A stretch of 64,000 nt of DNA, from positions 62,001 to 126,000 of the forward strand of contig JABYQR010000014.1 in the NCBI GenBank assembly GCA_022592445.1. The letters are read 5' to 3'. Below, piece after piece: positions 23,542-36,944 of the stretch (position 1 is the first letter of the stretch; every line of letters begins with the position of its first letter). Below the pieces are notes generated by a model. That model did not search any database, was not told the origin of the DNA, and saw nothing but the letters and a program-made list of their open reading frames with translations. A program made the translations under genes and the position numbers. The stretch comes from Cytidiella melzeri (lineage: Eukaryota; Basidiomycota; Agaricomycetes; Polyporales; Irpicaceae).

Positions 23542-24907
23542 CTACGGCGCAGCGCTTGCATCTTGCGCAAAAGTCGTTGCAACTAGGAGAGGAAATACCA
23601 GAGTGGCATCAGCAAATATCTGGAAAACTGGTATTGAGTGGAATTTCTGGTAAATAGTGGGAGGGGATAAACCTTCACGGACTCGGAGCCTGCACGAATT
23701 TTGCCCCATGATACAGCTTCATCAGGGCGAGCACCTGAATCCGATCCATCAAACTCTTGCCCCGTGTTCTACACATTAGCTTGAGTCAGCACGTTGTCGA
23801 GGCGAGTGTCCTCTCACTCACGATGTACACAGAGAAATCTGCGCCGTTCCGCTGTATCCATGTCCCTGTTATAAGCATCTTGGCGTACCGAGAATGGGAT
23901 ATGCATTCTTACAATCAACATGGCATTGGCAATTTGATGCTTGCATACCCCTCCGCCGAGAATGATCATGCCAGCCTTTCGCGATTGGCGAGAGCGTTCG
24001 TTCAGCGCACGAATATCATGCACGATGTCAACGATCAAGCCGGGGTTGCGGAAAGAGTGGAAGTATATCATGTCTCCCAAGGAACCGTCAGTGAGTGCAG
24101 GGCAAAAAACAGGTATGTCGTTCTATAATGCATCATTCAACGCCTGCTTTTTTGTTATGAAGGGTGGTATTCACTTTGTAAGCCCAGTAATATACAGATT
24201 CCTCGTTATCTATTTCTTTTCCTAGCCTTCGTATGAAGGCACTCGGAGACCAGACTTGGCCCGTCTCCTTCTGCTCAGCGAGCATCGTGTCGAGGATGGG
24301 AGTCAGCCAATCCTCGAACTTGCAGTAGTTGTCATTCGGGACAATTAAGTTGCCTATACGGTTCATACCTCGCTTTCGTAGATCCGCGCCATCGAGATTG
24401 AAGTCCGCCAGATACGTCTTTCCGAGACATTTAATGAAATCCTCCTCGATGCCTCCGGCCGTGGTGACGATGGCTGAAACATGCTTGTGCTTCACAAGAT
24501 AAAGAATCACCTCTCGCAGTCCAGAAGAGATCAGATTCGAGGTGTACCCCAGGAAAATGTTACACCGTGTTTGCGCGCGAACTTCAGGGTCTCGATACTC
24601 ATCTAACTCATCTGCAACAACTGGCTCGTCCGACAGTCTCCACTTTCGCTAACAGAAGAGCATCAGGTGCGCTGGAAAGTGAGATGATATGTGACTGTCG
24701 CACCATTTTGTTGACAATGTCAATTGCCCGTCCTAAACTGTTGGCCTGGAAGCCAATACGCTGATAACTTGCGAGCAGACTCTGCAGGGTGACCGGTGCA
24801 TCAAAATTCGGCCCTTCGACAGTCACGGCGAATTCGGGCATAGGCTCGGAGGGCTTCAGCACCGCAGCAGATGCGCCAGAAGGGATGTTTGTAGACAAGC
24901 TTGCCAT
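23542..24907 (-). CDS. DYS1: Deoxyhypusine synthase
   Basis: NAD-dependent enzyme that transfers an aminobutyl group from spermidine to one lysine of eIF5A, the first step of hypusine formation. Six exons in phase: 24907-24704, 24642-24175, 24122-23913, 23851-23822, 23768-23673, 23619-23542 (361 codons, family about 350-370). Signatures: [67 protein letters not shown] and the catalytic-lysine segment [17 protein letters not shown]. Exon 4 is only 30 nt. The first intron (24703-24643) joins NKM to WRLSDEP; reading through it would give a short dead-end frame. It diverges from SEC7, with 222 bp between starts. Confidence 0.95.
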
Positions 24908-25129
24908 GGCTGGTGGTGGTTGTGGACACTGGAAGCGACAAAACTCACAGTGGAATCGATTTTTCGAAAATCATAAGCGCCTGTTCGCGTCGCTAATTGA
25001 AGTAGGCGCACGTGACGGGCTGTGATCAAGATTCAGGAATCCCGACGTCGGCGCGTCCCACTGACCGCGACGAACGTCCAAGGCTGCTTTCGACCTTCAA
25101 CTGGGCCACCGCCCGTATCTATATCTAAC

Positions 25130-28100
25130 ATGAGCTCAGTCGGCCTGGACCAAGCAGCATCCATCCCTATTCCTCTTACGCCGTCGGCTAGCGACCAACC
25201 GACTCTAGCATATCCTCCGATTGACGCAAGTCTTCGAGACCCTGCCAACGAGAATCTCGCGCGAATGACGAACGGAGACCGGGAGACTGTGGAGGAGGCT
25301 CAGGGAACAACGCAAGACCATACTGTAGAGCATTCTTCGCCGGACGAAGATGGGCCTGGCGCAGGAAAGTCGGCACCACTGGATGCGCACGCTCACCCAG
25401 TCGACTCAGTAGCGGAAACTACAAGCGATGACGGTGCCTCGCGTACAGCCTCACAGGCTTCTTTACCGCCTATTACTCTTGCTAAGCTGCCGTCACCGGT
25501 CAGGTCGCCACCTCCTCGCAACGACAGTCTCGCATCAGGAACAGCTTCACCGAATGGCCGCGCACGACCGTCAGAAGACCGCCATATCACTGGTGTTATC
25601 CACGTCGCTAACTCCGCTACGTCTCGCCCTGCGTCTCCAGCTAGTCACAGGCGGTCTTTAACCATTTCCAAGGGGCGTACAGTTTCCGCAGTTCTGGTCT
25701 CGTCTGCACTCGAAACAATAGCTGCGTCCCGAGAAGCAAAACGATCTCAACCGCTCAAGGACAGCGTTCAGCGCGCATTGGAGATGGTGAAGTCTGGCGA
25801 AGGAGGTGACCGCCCTCGGGAAATCTTCGAACCACTGCGGCTCGCCTGTGAAACTCGCAACGAAAAGCTGATGATCGCTAGCTTGGACTGTATCTCGAAA
25901 CTCATCTCGTATTCGTTCTTCGTGGACCCCACATCTTCAAGACTTTCTCAAGCTCTTCCTTCTCCGCCACCTTCTCCTGGTCCTGGTGCACGAGCGTCGA
26001 CATCGTCAGGTCCGCAAGTCGACGCACATGACGTTCCCTTGGTGGACCTTGTCGTAAACACCATCACTTCATGCCACACTGAATCTACTCCAGAATCCGT
26101 GTCTCTCCAGATTGTGAAAGCCCTTTTGGCGTTGATCTTATCATCCACTATCCTCGTCCACCAATCGTCTCTGTTGAAAGCGGTGCGCACGGTTTACAAC
26201 GTTTTTCTATTGAGTGTGGATCCAATCAACCAAACTGTGGCGCAAGGAGGTCTTACTCAGATGGTGAATCATGTGTTCGCACGGTGTAAACTTGATGGCC
26301 CTTCGTTATCTCGTAGAGAATCTTCAGCTACTCTCTTCTCCGCCAAGGATAGTAGCCGGCCTCACTCAGTTGCTGCTGACTCTCCCGCGTCGGTATCTGT
26401 TCCGCTGAGCCCAGCAACTGCAGTGGATACCCAGGCTAGCACAGAAATAGCAGGAGCAAGGCCGACCGCAGTCAGTAACAATAGTTCCCAGGTCAGTCTA
26501 CCCGTAAATACACCAAGTGTAGTCTCTGTGGAGCTTCATACGGAAGGACCCTCTGAAGCACAACCAGAGAGCTCGCAAGCCTCTCACCGCCCTCGGTATG
26601 TTTGCGTTTATATGGCGTCTTTCTCCTGGCTCATCCACAACGAGACCCCGCAAACTGTCGCTCAGCGCGAGAAGCGACGCGATGATGGAAGACGAAGCAT
26701 CCCACCTCATCGAAATGTCCACCGACGAACTTTTTATCAAGGATGCCTTCCTCGTCTTTCGGGCACTGTGCAAACTCACGATGAAGCCTCTGAATCAGGA
26801 TAGGTACGTAGGATCGTATCTTGCGCATGTAACCCCCGCCTTGACTCAAAATGCCTTCATATAGTGAGCGGGACCTCAAGTCACATGCAATGCGATCAAA
26901 GTTACTTTCATTGCACCTCGTTCTGATCATCCTCAACAATCATATGCCCCTCCTGGTTTCTTCCTCCGCGATCATTTATTCAACCTCCTCCCACGACTCT
27001 ACGACCTTTGCTCAGGCAATTACACAGTATCTATGTTTATGCTTGAGTCGCAATGCCGTCAGCCCAGTTCCTCAAGTGTTCGACATCAGCGTCGAGATCT
27101 TTTGGAGAGTGCTTTCGGGGATGCGGACTAAATTGAAGGTATCTTGAACAAGCCTGATTTTCGATTTACCGATGCTCACTTATCCTTAGAAAGAGATTGA
27201 AGTCCTGCTCAAAGAAATATTTATTCCTATCCTGGAGATGAAGACGTCTACACTCAAGCAGAAGGCCGTGATTTTGAACATGTTGCATCGCCTCTGTCAG
27301 GACCCACAAGCGCTGGTCGAAATCTATCTCAACTACGACTGTGATGGTGATGTCGCGGACAATATTTACGAGCAGTATGTTAAATCCCATGCGACCATGT
27401 GTCAGTATTGATAATACTGGGATCCTAGTTTTATCAATATCCTGTCGAAGCTTGGCACAGCACCAATCACTCACACTCCGGCTAAAATCCATGATCCTAG
27501 CAGTCCTGGACTGCCTCCAACCTCCAAAGGACACTCAGGTTCAGTTCCTCCGGTATTGAGTACGAACGCCATGTCTATTTCAGGGACGTCGGATACCGCC
27601 GGCTTGGGTCATACAGAGTCGCAGCTGCGCAGACAGAGTTTGGAGTGTCTTGTCGCTGTGCTGCGGTCGTTGGTGGCTTGGGGAACGACCAACTCTGGCA
27701 ATGTCCACACAGGTAGTCTTGACGTGGGTAGCGAACAGACGGTGAAGTCGACACCAGAAGACCTTCGAGCCAGTACCGTTACACCGGACCCATCGCTCGA
27801 GAAGCTGACTACGGCTTCCAGTACCGCAGACTCGATTAGAATGCCTACCCCTGATCAGTGGAACGATGATCCGACGAAATTTGAGAGTGCAAAGCAGAAG
27901 AAGACAACATTGCTCGAAGGTATCAAAAAGTTCAACTTCAAGGCGAAGCGTGTATGTGTTGCTTATTTACAAGCTCATGCGGACCGCTGAAAGATTATAC
28001 TAGGGAATCGCATTCTTCCTTGAGACTGGCTTCATTCCCAGTTCAGCTCCTCAGGACGTTGCACGTTTCCTGCTTGAAACTGATGGTCTGAGCAAAGCCG

Positions 28101-31100
28101 TGATCGGAGAATACCTAGGAGAAGCGTGAGTGCGAACTCGTTCTCACCGTGCTCTATCCTTTCTTGAGCAGATTTACAGCGACGCTGTGAACGTCTCGAC
28201 TATGCATGCGTTCGTCGATCTGATGGACTTCAAGGAACTACCGTTCGTGGATGCTCTTCGCACTTTTCTGCAGGCTTTCCGTCTCCCAGGCGAAGCTCAG
28301 AAGATCGACCGATTCATGCTCAAATTTGCAGAGCGATACACTGCGGGCAATCCTCAGACTTTTGCAAATGCTGGTATGTGTTTGCCTACACTTTCCTATT
28401 TGAGACAATGTTCAAGATCTGGACAGACACTGCTTATGTCCTGGCGTACTCAACCATCATGCTCAACACCGACGCGCATAACCCTCAGGTTAAGAATCGC
28501 ATGACCAAGAGCGACTTTTTGAAGAATAATCGAGGCATCAATGACGGGCAAGATCTCCCGGAAGATCTTCTTTCCTCCATATTCGATGAGATCGTGTCGA
28601 ACGAGATACGCATGAAAGATGAGGTCGAGGCGACACCTATACCGGCTGCACCCACACCTGGTCTTGCAAATGCTATAGCTAACGTTGGCAGAGATCTGCA
28701 GAAGGAAGCTTACATGATGCAATCCAACAGCATGGCCAACAAAACGGAGGTGCGACGGTTGTTCGACTTCGGCCACTATCATACTAATGCTATAATTGCT
28801 AGGCGTTGTTCCGAACTCTCATGCGATCGCAGCGGAAAGGAGTGAAATCGACGGAACAGTTCTTCAGCGCGTCCCACTTCGTGCACGTACGGCCCATGTT
28901 TGAGGTAGCTTGGATACCCTTTTTGGCAGGTCTATCGGGACCACTGCAGGGTACGGATGACCTAGAGATCGTTGAGCTATGTTTGGACGGCTTCAAGAGT
29001 GCCATTAGAATTGTTTGCTTCTTCGACCTCGAGCTGGAGCGAAACGCCTTTGTGACCACTCTCGCCAAGTTCACGTTCCTGAACAATCTCGGTGAGATGA
29101 AAACGAAGAACATGGAAGCTATCAAGGCCCTCCTCGATGTCGCCGTCACGGAAGGCAACAATCTGAAAGGATCGTGGCGCGAAGTGTTGACCTGTGTCAG
29201 TCAACTCGAACACATGCAGCTGCTCAGCAGCGGTGTGGATATTCCTGATACCAAAAAAGGGTACGTCAGTGGCGATGTAGTCTAGCATCAGAGTTAATGA
29301 GAAATATAGACGAGGCCGCAAAGTCCCTACGGAGGAGCTTGCAAATGAAAGTCGGTCTACGCATATTACCGTGGCTGCTGACATGGTGTTTTCCTTGAGT
29401 CATTATTTGTCCGGAGTGAGTGACACGTCTCAATTTCGGCTCTGTGACTAATTGCTGTCTAGACTGCCATTGTGGACTTCGTACGTGCACTGTGCGACGT
29501 TTCGTGGGAGGAAATCCAATCGTCAGGCATGTCTCAACATCCACGGTTGTTCAGTCTTCAGAAGCTCGTCGAGATCTCGTACTACAACATGAACCGTATT
29601 CGACTCGAGTGGTCGAATTTGTGGGATATACTGGGAGAGCACTTTAACCAGGTGAGTGGAGGGACTCAACACGCAGATGTGTGTGGCTGAAGCTATGTCG
29701 AAGGTCTGCTGTCATAACAATCCGCACGTAGGGTTCTTTGCTCTGGACGCTCTTCGTCAGTTGGCTATGCGGTTTTTGGAAAAGGAAGAGCTGCCCCATT
29801 TCAAGTTTCAAAAGGACTTCTTACGCCCCTTCTCGTACACAATGGTTCACAACTCTAACCCAGAAGTTCGGGATATGGTATATTATTGAGATACGATTAG
29901 TATCGAATGACAGCTGACTGTTGACCACTAGGTTCTGCAATGTCTACAACAAATGATCCAAGCAAGAGTTGCGAACATGCGATCTGGCTGGAGAACTATG
30001 TTCGGCGTGTTCACAGCCGCGGCAAAAGTACCAACAGGTAAGTGGCTTTTGCATTCTGAGAAGGCGTGCATATTGATGAGATTCTTAGAGCGTATTGTCA
30101 ACTCTGCATTTGAGATCGTGACGCGGTTGAATAAGGAGCACTTCCCATCTATCGTCCGCCACGGTTCATTCGCTGACTTGACGGTTTGCATCACTGATTT
30201 CTGCAAAGTGACGAAGTATCAGAAGATCAGCTTGCTTGCGATTGCGATGCTGAGAGGAGTGATTCCTGTGATGCTAGAGCTCCCCGAGTGCGGCCTTAGC
30301 CCTGCCGCGGTAGAGAAAGCTTCCCCGACGGACGACCCGATGATCAAGTATTGGTTCCCAGTGCTCTTTGGATTCTACGACGTGATCATGAATGGAGAGG
30401 ATCTTGAGGTCCGGCGACTGTGAGTTGGTTCAGGCCAAATTTTGAGCTGGCTTCACCTGTAACCAAAAAAAAACCTTCGCAGAGCTCTCGATTCTCTTTT
30501 CTCGACGCTCAAAACGTACGGCTCCACTTTCCCTGTTGAATTCTGGGATACTGTCTGCCAGGAATTATTATTCCCGATTTTCGCGGTCTTGAAATCCAGC
30601 CAAGACGTTTCGCGTTTCAGTACCCAGGAGGGCATGAGCGTGTGGCTTTCTTCGACAATGATTCAAGCCTTACGAAACCTCATTGATCTTTATACGTTCT
30701 TCTTCGAAACGCTGGAACGCTTCCTAGACGGGCTACTGGACCTGCTCTGTATCTGCATTTGTCAAGGTCAGATTCATCAAGCATATCACTCAACAAAGAT
30801 ACTTACCAGACACAGAGAGCGATACGCTTGCACGAATCGGCACATCGTGCCTCCAACAACTCCTGGAGAACAACGTCAAAAAACTCAGTCCCGTGCGATG
30901 GGAACGGATCGCGACGACCTTCGTCAAGCTGTTCAAGACAACCACTCCGCATCAGCTTTTCGACGAAAACTTGAGAGTTGAAATAGATGACAGCAGTGCG
31001 GACTTGCACGAAGCACCTGGTACATTCCATGTTTATGTTGGTACTATTGGGTTGCTGAATGATACACCAGAAGGGAACGGGCAAGCAATTGTACCTGCAC

Positions 31101-31922
31101 CGTTGTCACCCAATGGTGAAGCACCGAAGCCTGGCACCAACATTTCGGCCAACGGGCGTCAAAGAATCTTCAAGCAAATCATCGTCAAATGTGTGCTCCA
31201 GCTGCTGCTGATTGAAACCACTAATGAACTGCTTCGGAACGATGACGTGTACCAGACGATACCGCCTGAGCACTTATTACGCTTCATGGGTGTACTGGAC
31301 CATAGCTATCAGTTTGCGCGGCTGTTTAACGAGGACAAAGATCTCAGGACTGGATTGTGGAAAGTTGGTATGTACGATGGCTAGGTCTTATATGCTATGG
31401 TCTCAATATTTTTAGGCTTCATGAAACACCTGCCGAATCTTCTGAAGCAGGAGTCCAGCAGTGCTGCAACTCTCGTGCACATTTTGCTGCGCATGTACTA
31501 CGATCCCCGCCCTGAGCATCAAGCGGCACGGCCTCAGGTTGCAGATAGATTACTCCCGTACGAAAGCTTTCCTTCACTACAGGCCCCAACTGACACTGTT
31601 TATAGGCTGGGTCGCGTCATCATCCAGGATTTCACTAGGTTACGGATGGATACCCAAGCCAAAAATATCGCCGCTTGGACACCCGTTGTCGCGGAGACGT
31701 TTCAAGGCTTCGTCAAGTTTGACGAAAAGGCGGTAAGTGGTGTCTCTACGCGATCTCAGTTGTCATCACCAACAAACGTCATAGTTTACACGCTACCTGC
31801 CGGTCGTATACCCACTTGCAACTGAGCTTCTATCGAGAGATATGGTTCCAGAAATACGACAAAGCCTCCACCAATACTTTACTAGAGTAGGTTACGTCCA
31901 AGGAATCATGGACCGACCATAA
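25130..31922 (+). CDS. SEC7: Sec7/BIG-type guanine-nucleotide exchange factor for Arf GTPases
   Basis: Large Golgi GEF that loads Arf with GTP to start vesicle budding at the trans-Golgi. Exons in phase: 25130-26595, 26666-26803, 26865-27138, 27190-27374, 27429-27951, 28004-28125, 28180-28373, 28427-28749, 28803-29260, 29310-29415, 29463-29651, 29704-29877, 29932-30037, 30089-30419, 30483-30766, 30810-31367, 31416-31557, 31606-31732, 31785-31922; about 1945 codons (yeast Sec7 about 2009). The first 490 residues are Ser/Pro/Thr-rich, then the DCB/HUS region. The catalytic Sec7 domain spans about 27940-28620 and includes [19 protein letters not shown], the glutamic-finger segment [18 protein letters not shown], and [18 protein letters not shown] helical domains follow. 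The 48-nt intron 31558-31605 is a multiple of three and leaves the frame open, so it could be retained. Confidence 0.95.
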
Positions 31923-32425
31923 AGTCGCCTCGGTATTTATTCGTCTTAATACACCTTGTATATAATGGTAATGGTACATGGGAACGTTCTTCAGTCGCGT
32001 CTACGTTGTTGCTTTGCTTTTCGCCACTTTCATGTAAACAAAAACGGCACGTTCACCCTTCCTCACGTGTCGGATACACGTTTGCCTTCCCTCAATATGT
32101 GAGCCCTGAGGACACATGAGCTTAGTGGCTCTCCCCACAACCTCACCGTTACGATCTCGCGCAGCACTCTCATGGACGGTATATAGCTATGTTTACTCCT
32201 CCCGTTAACTGACTGCCAAGTAGGCCTTAGCATGACAAATCAATTCTAGGCCGTAGGAGGGGGTATTCCAAGATCGTAGCGTAGTCGTTAGATAATACGA
32301 AAGGTACATAACTACATATATTTGCGCAGTCCTACTCAATCCTACTGGAATACTTATGGGGTTGAAGCTCAAGACACGAAGAAGGGACTCAGGTCAGAAC
32401 AAGGACTATAGTTACATTCGTGTGG
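31923..32425. other. Convergent 3' intergenic region, SEC7/SLA1
   Basis: About 500 bp between the SEC7 and SLA1 stop codons. It should contain both 3' UTRs. No gene, tRNA or repeat was recognised. Confidence 0.6.
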
Positions 32426-35400
32426 TCACTGGTATCCGTATCCTCCGTAGCCGGTTTGTGCTTGGTATCCCCCAACCCAGCCCGTAGTTTGAGGCCGGAG
32501 AGCATCATATTGTGCTGTTGCAAAGAACAAAAATGAGTGGACAATTTGTGCGTGAACAAATTCAAACGACGCACCAGCACTCTGTGGCGCAGAGCCGTTC
32601 TCACTGCCGAACGTCCCACTCTTCATCTGTGCAAACACGTTCGCAGGGTTGGTGTTGGTCGACTGAGACTGAGACTGAGGCGCCGGAGAGCTGATTTGCC
32701 CAAAGGTGGGGTTGAAGCCTGTCGGATCTGCTGGACATTTAGTACACAATATCTAAAGGTTGTATGCAGCAGTTGCATGAAACGACTTACTGCTTTGAAT
32801 AGGCGAGAAACTGGTGTTGTTCTGGAATTGAGGCAAGCCATTGATCTGTCCTCCCATCCCGTTACCAAAGCTGCCTGCGGGAAGGCCTGTGGGCTGTGAC
32901 AGCAGCGGTCCCTGAGGCTGAAAGCCGGTCGGCTGAGGTTGGAAACCGGTCGGCTGAGGCTGGAAACCCGTAGGCTGAGGCTGGAATCCAGAGGGCTGGA
33001 AGCCAGTAGGCGAAGGTTGGAAGCCTGTTGGCTGAGGTCCCAGAGACTGCTGTTGGGGTTGGAAGCCAGTCGGCTGAGGCCCTAGTTGCTGAGGTATACC
33101 TCCAAACCCAGTGGGTTGAGAGGTGAGGAATGAAGGACTCGGAGAAGGTTGGAATGGTAACGACGCACTACCCTGTCGTGTTGGGACAAACCCGTTGCCG
33201 TAGCCAGTCGGCGTAGGAACCAACGGCTGCAACAGACTTTGGTTAACTGGTATGGGTGCTAGTGGGCCGCGTGGGCCATTAAAGGCGGGAGGAGGGAGAG
33301 CTCCCGTTTGCTGTGCTTGCAAGTGCTGTGACATGGGTGAGGGTGATGAACCCACACCAAGCCCTGAGTGGTAGCCAGTAGGCGGTGGGGACACCACTGT
33401 CGGAGTACTCATGGGTCGACTGACAACCGCAGGACTCTGTGTTCGTATCGCAGCAAGGCGCGCAAGCTGATTGAAGACATCAGACTCAGTCGTGTTCGCC
33501 AGGCTCGGTGGAGAAGTAGACTGGGCAGCGGGAGGAGGCGATGCGACCGCAGCTGCAGGTGGAGGGGCTGGCGGGGCCGGTGCAGGCGAAACAGACGTTG
33601 CTCGTGCTGGGGCTGCAGCAGGTGGAGGAGTTGGCTTCGTCGAACTCGGCCTGTTGGTCCAGGCATCATCGTCAAAGCCTTCACCAACAGCAGGCGCCGG
33701 AGAAGCGGTCTTTGCGGGTCCTGGGGTAGGTGTCCCACCAGTACGTACTGGACTGCTCACGAGCGGAGTCACAGACCTCTGAATCTGGTCAGAAAGAGTA
33801 CTGATAGAATCCATATCGATAGAGGCTGGTGGGAGACTTTTGCTGGGCTGAGGACGACCTCGACGAACGTTGTTCTTCAACTGTCCGTTTGGTCCCGCGA
33901 ACAAATTGGGGGCTTGACCTCTGGTAGTTCCCGAATTCTCCTCGGCCTGTAATTGCTTAGCAAGCTCTTCGTCACGGCGCAACTGTTCGGCGTGCTTATC
34001 CACAGCAGAAGCAGCCGGCTTGTTTTTCGTATACTTGTGATCTATGTGTTTCTTGACTCGAATGATGTCTCCCTCACGGAGACCGAGCGACCGCATTGTG
34101 CTTTCAGTGATATCAGGCAAGAGGGCCTCGTCAATTTTGTCCCGATCGAACGATTGCGCATAACGAGAACAGTCATCAACATCACATCCAGCGTTGAGGA
34201 AGAACTCGAACCAGTCAATGCTTGGGCCCTTTTTCGGAGGCTGGCTAGTAGGGCGAGGTTGAGGTTGAAGAGATATCCGACGCTCAGACAAAGGTTCGTC
34301 ATCAGAGGTCCTGCGAGGCGAAGCAGCTTTCTGTTTGGCTGTGAGCTTTTCGACATAGGCCATGTCTTCAGCAGACATTTTTGCCGAAGGCACCTCAATG
34401 ATCACACCATTGGACTTGTGTAACCTCAGTTTACCATTCGCAAAACCAAGGAAGGCGGCTTCAACTCTGAATTGCCCGGTCCTATCATGCCAGACGCGAG
34501 TATTTTCCGGGTCCGGGCGACCTATAACGAGCGATCAGTAATAAAGAACAAGAAAAGGGCAAAAAGCATACGTCTGTCGCTAGAGGCACGAGACGACTCT
34601 CCGTTAGCTTTCGGCGGCCTGGCAGAGGAACCACCATCGGAGCTGGAATCACGTTTCTGCTTCTGCTTCTGGCGTTCTTCAGCAGCAGCACGAACTTCCC
34701 TCTCTCTCTCCTTCTCTCTCTGCTTCTCGCGCTCCTGCTCCCTCTTTCGCCTATCTGCCTCCGCTGCAGCTGCTGACGCCTTTGCACGTTGTTCAGCTTC
34801 AGCTCTCTTGCGTTCTTTCTCAGCGCGCTCCTCCTCCTCTCGCGCACGACGGTCCGCTTCTGCTTGTGCAGCGGCCTCCTTTGCTTCCCGTGCCGCTTTG
34901 TCATCCTCCATGGCAACAGAAGCTTGTGGCCCACCAGAGCCTGGCACAAGCTATGAATGTTCTGATGAGTCAAAATTCCAAATAGCTTCCAGTACAAAAG
35001 TGCGTACCTCGAGATAGTTCGCGGGTACAACACCTTCGTCTCCCTGTGCGTTCCTGCACTTCCACCACTCGTCGGCGTCTCGCTCAAGTACGAGCAAAGT
35101 CTCGCCCTCGTGTACGGTCATTTCATCCTCTCCATCAGCTGCGAAGTCATACAACACGACTGCTCGCTCGCCAGCTCCAAGTGTATCCTGAGGCTCCTCT
35201 GGCTCTTCTTCGACCACCGAACCCTCCTTGTCGTCTTCACCTTGATCCGGTATGATCTCAGGGTCAGAGTCATCAAAGTGTACAGACTTGGCAGCACTGC
35301 TCCGTGGTCTCTCCGGTAGGGCAGCAGGTACCAGCGCAGTCGCTTCTTGCTCTGCGAGTTTGGCATCAGTACGAGCTTCTTGGAGTTTCGCGATGATAGC

Positions 35401-36525
35401 TTCGGCGACTTCCTTCGAGCCAGTGTGGAAGTGCAACTCGGCAGCGTTGGGGCCGCTGAGCTCAATATGGACGTGCTTGCTCTTCTCAACGCGGGTGGAC
35501 TGAATATCGGAGGCCTGCCACTTTTGAACTGGGGTCTACGTGGTATGCAAGATATGTCAGAATAGCAAACTATACTGCGTCCAGTTGCAGTCATGACGTA
35601 CCTTGTCTGATTCACTGGCGAAGAATAAGGACCCGTTGCCAACACCGAGGGTACCCTTCTTCTTCTTTCCCTTCTTGTCCACCTCTGATATAGACCAGGT
35701 TTCTACAGGGCCACCGTGCGCCTTGGCTTTACTGCGGGAGACAAGCTCGGTGGGGTCGGTGTAGGCAGGCTTAGGTGGCTGTTGGAGAAGCAGAGGAAGT
35801 AGTGGAGGTGAGAATGAATGAAATTGTAGACTATAGCTGGACATACAGAGTCTGGCACAACTAGCTTTGTAAGGTCGAAAGCCGGAGGGGAAGCTGCGGT
35901 CGACGCCTGATTTGCTTCCCCTTCTGCGTCGGTCTAAGGCACGTCATACGGCCGTAATGTCAGCGAGATGTCAAGCGTATTGCGTTCTAGAGATATTTGC
36001 GTACCTCCTCAACGTAGTTACCCGGGATATAGCCTATCTTACCATCCTCCTTCTGGCTCTGAACGAGGAACCAGTCTTCATCCTTCGCGTATAGGTGCAG
36101 AACCTCGTCTTCTTCAAGAGAGAGCTCTCCGTCTGCATTAGCTTGATATTCGTACAGAGCCTTCACGGTAGATATGGGTTGTGCCTGTGCGAAGCGGAAG
36201 GACCCGAATCAGTACGGGCAACGACACTGGGCGCGGTGGAACAACTCACAGGTTCCACGTAGGCTGAAGGTACCATGCCAGCCGGTCCCTCTTCATCTTG
36301 CGACTCTGACTTGATCTTCACTTTCCACCAACTACAACACGGGCAAAGATGTCAGAGGGAAGGGTCCGGGACGCCATGTCAGGGCACATACTCATCGTCT
36401 GTCTTTTCGAGGAGAAATAGCAGTTGATCCTCCTTGATCGCTAGCTCATCCTCTGCATCTGGCTGTGGTTCGTAGTCGTAGGAGGCTTTGAGGACGGCCA
36501 AATAGCTGTCTAGAGTAGCGGCCAT
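32426..36525 (-). CDS. SLA1: SLA1-type endocytic adaptor (3 SH3, SHD1, SHD2, PTG repeats)
   Basis: Cortical actin and clathrin adaptor of endocytic patches. Ten exons in phase: 36525-36392, 36331-36250, 36184-36005, 35933-35847, 35778-35602, 35535-35008, 34950-34572, 34521-32791, 32730-32575, 32514-32426 (1180 codons). Domain order: SH3-1 (ASYDYEPQ... DWWKV... MVPSAYVEP), SH3-2 (ALYEYQANADGELSLEEDE... YIPGNYVEE), a linker, SH3-3 (VVLYDFAADGEDEMTV... VVPANYLEV), a Lys/Glu/Arg-rich coiled coil, SHD1 (NTRVWHDRTGQFRVEAAFLG), SHD2/SAM-like (IDWFEFFLNAGCDVDDCSRY), then a Pro/Ala/Gln-rich tail with about ten PTG repeats. Yeast Sla1 uses SHD1 to read NPFxD cargo signals and is controlled by Prk1 phosphorylation of LxxQxTG sites, which are also found here. 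It diverges from SUP35 across 419 bp. Confidence 0.95.
32880..33215 (-). repeat. Tandem QPTGF-type repeats in SLA1
   Basis: Within exon 8 a Gln/Pro/Thr/Gly/Phe unit recurs about ten times, with near-perfect 27-nt tandem copies around 32925-33000. Several units read LxxQxTG (for example LGPQPTG, LTSQPTG, LLSQPTG); others have Phe in the first position. At DNA level this is a minisatellite that could vary in copy number. Confidence 0.8.
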
Positions 36526-36944
36526 GTCTTCCAGAGGTCGAGGGTGTGTACGGCGAATGCCAGTGGCCGTAGTATGCGCAGGTCTTGGTACCGCTAAGCG
36601 CCAGCATCATCGACATGTCTGTTTTGATGGGATCGTGTTTTCGCCGGGGTTTCTCCGCACAACCGTCGACCTCGAATTGTTCTGTAAGTTATGAGGCATG
36701 GAAATAACAAGTACAGTGGTATATTCTACGATGTTGGATCGTCGTGAACGGTACCGGCAGCGCCAAGTAGCAAGTAGCTGTACATTGACTAATATTTGCC
36801 GCCCAATTTGGCACGATAGAAAAGTTAGCCAGTGCTCTCTCCTACTACATCTACCCTCATCCTCGTCTCTCTCTCACACCATCTCCTCACGACCTTCAAT
36901 CCTCATTGTTTGTATCTATCTGTATACTCACTTCCACCGTAGAA
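36526..36944. promoter_or_regulatory. Shared divergent promoter region, SLA1/SUP35
   Basis: 419 bp separate the two start codons. The part just before SUP35 is a C/T-rich stretch (about 36830-36930), as is common upstream of highly expressed fungal genes. No specific binding site was identified. Confidence 0.5.

Noticed and set aside
24623..24703. Reading DYS1 through into the frame [17 protein letters not shown]
   Set aside because: This frame soon ends and breaks the family sequence; removing 24703-24643 joins NKM to WRLSDEP, as expected for deoxyhypusine synthase.
33471..33952. Long plus-strand open frames opposite SLA1 (Gly/Ala/Arg-rich)
   Set aside because: They mirror the Pro/Ala-rich SLA1 exon on the minus strand; low-complexity coding often leaves the other strand open.
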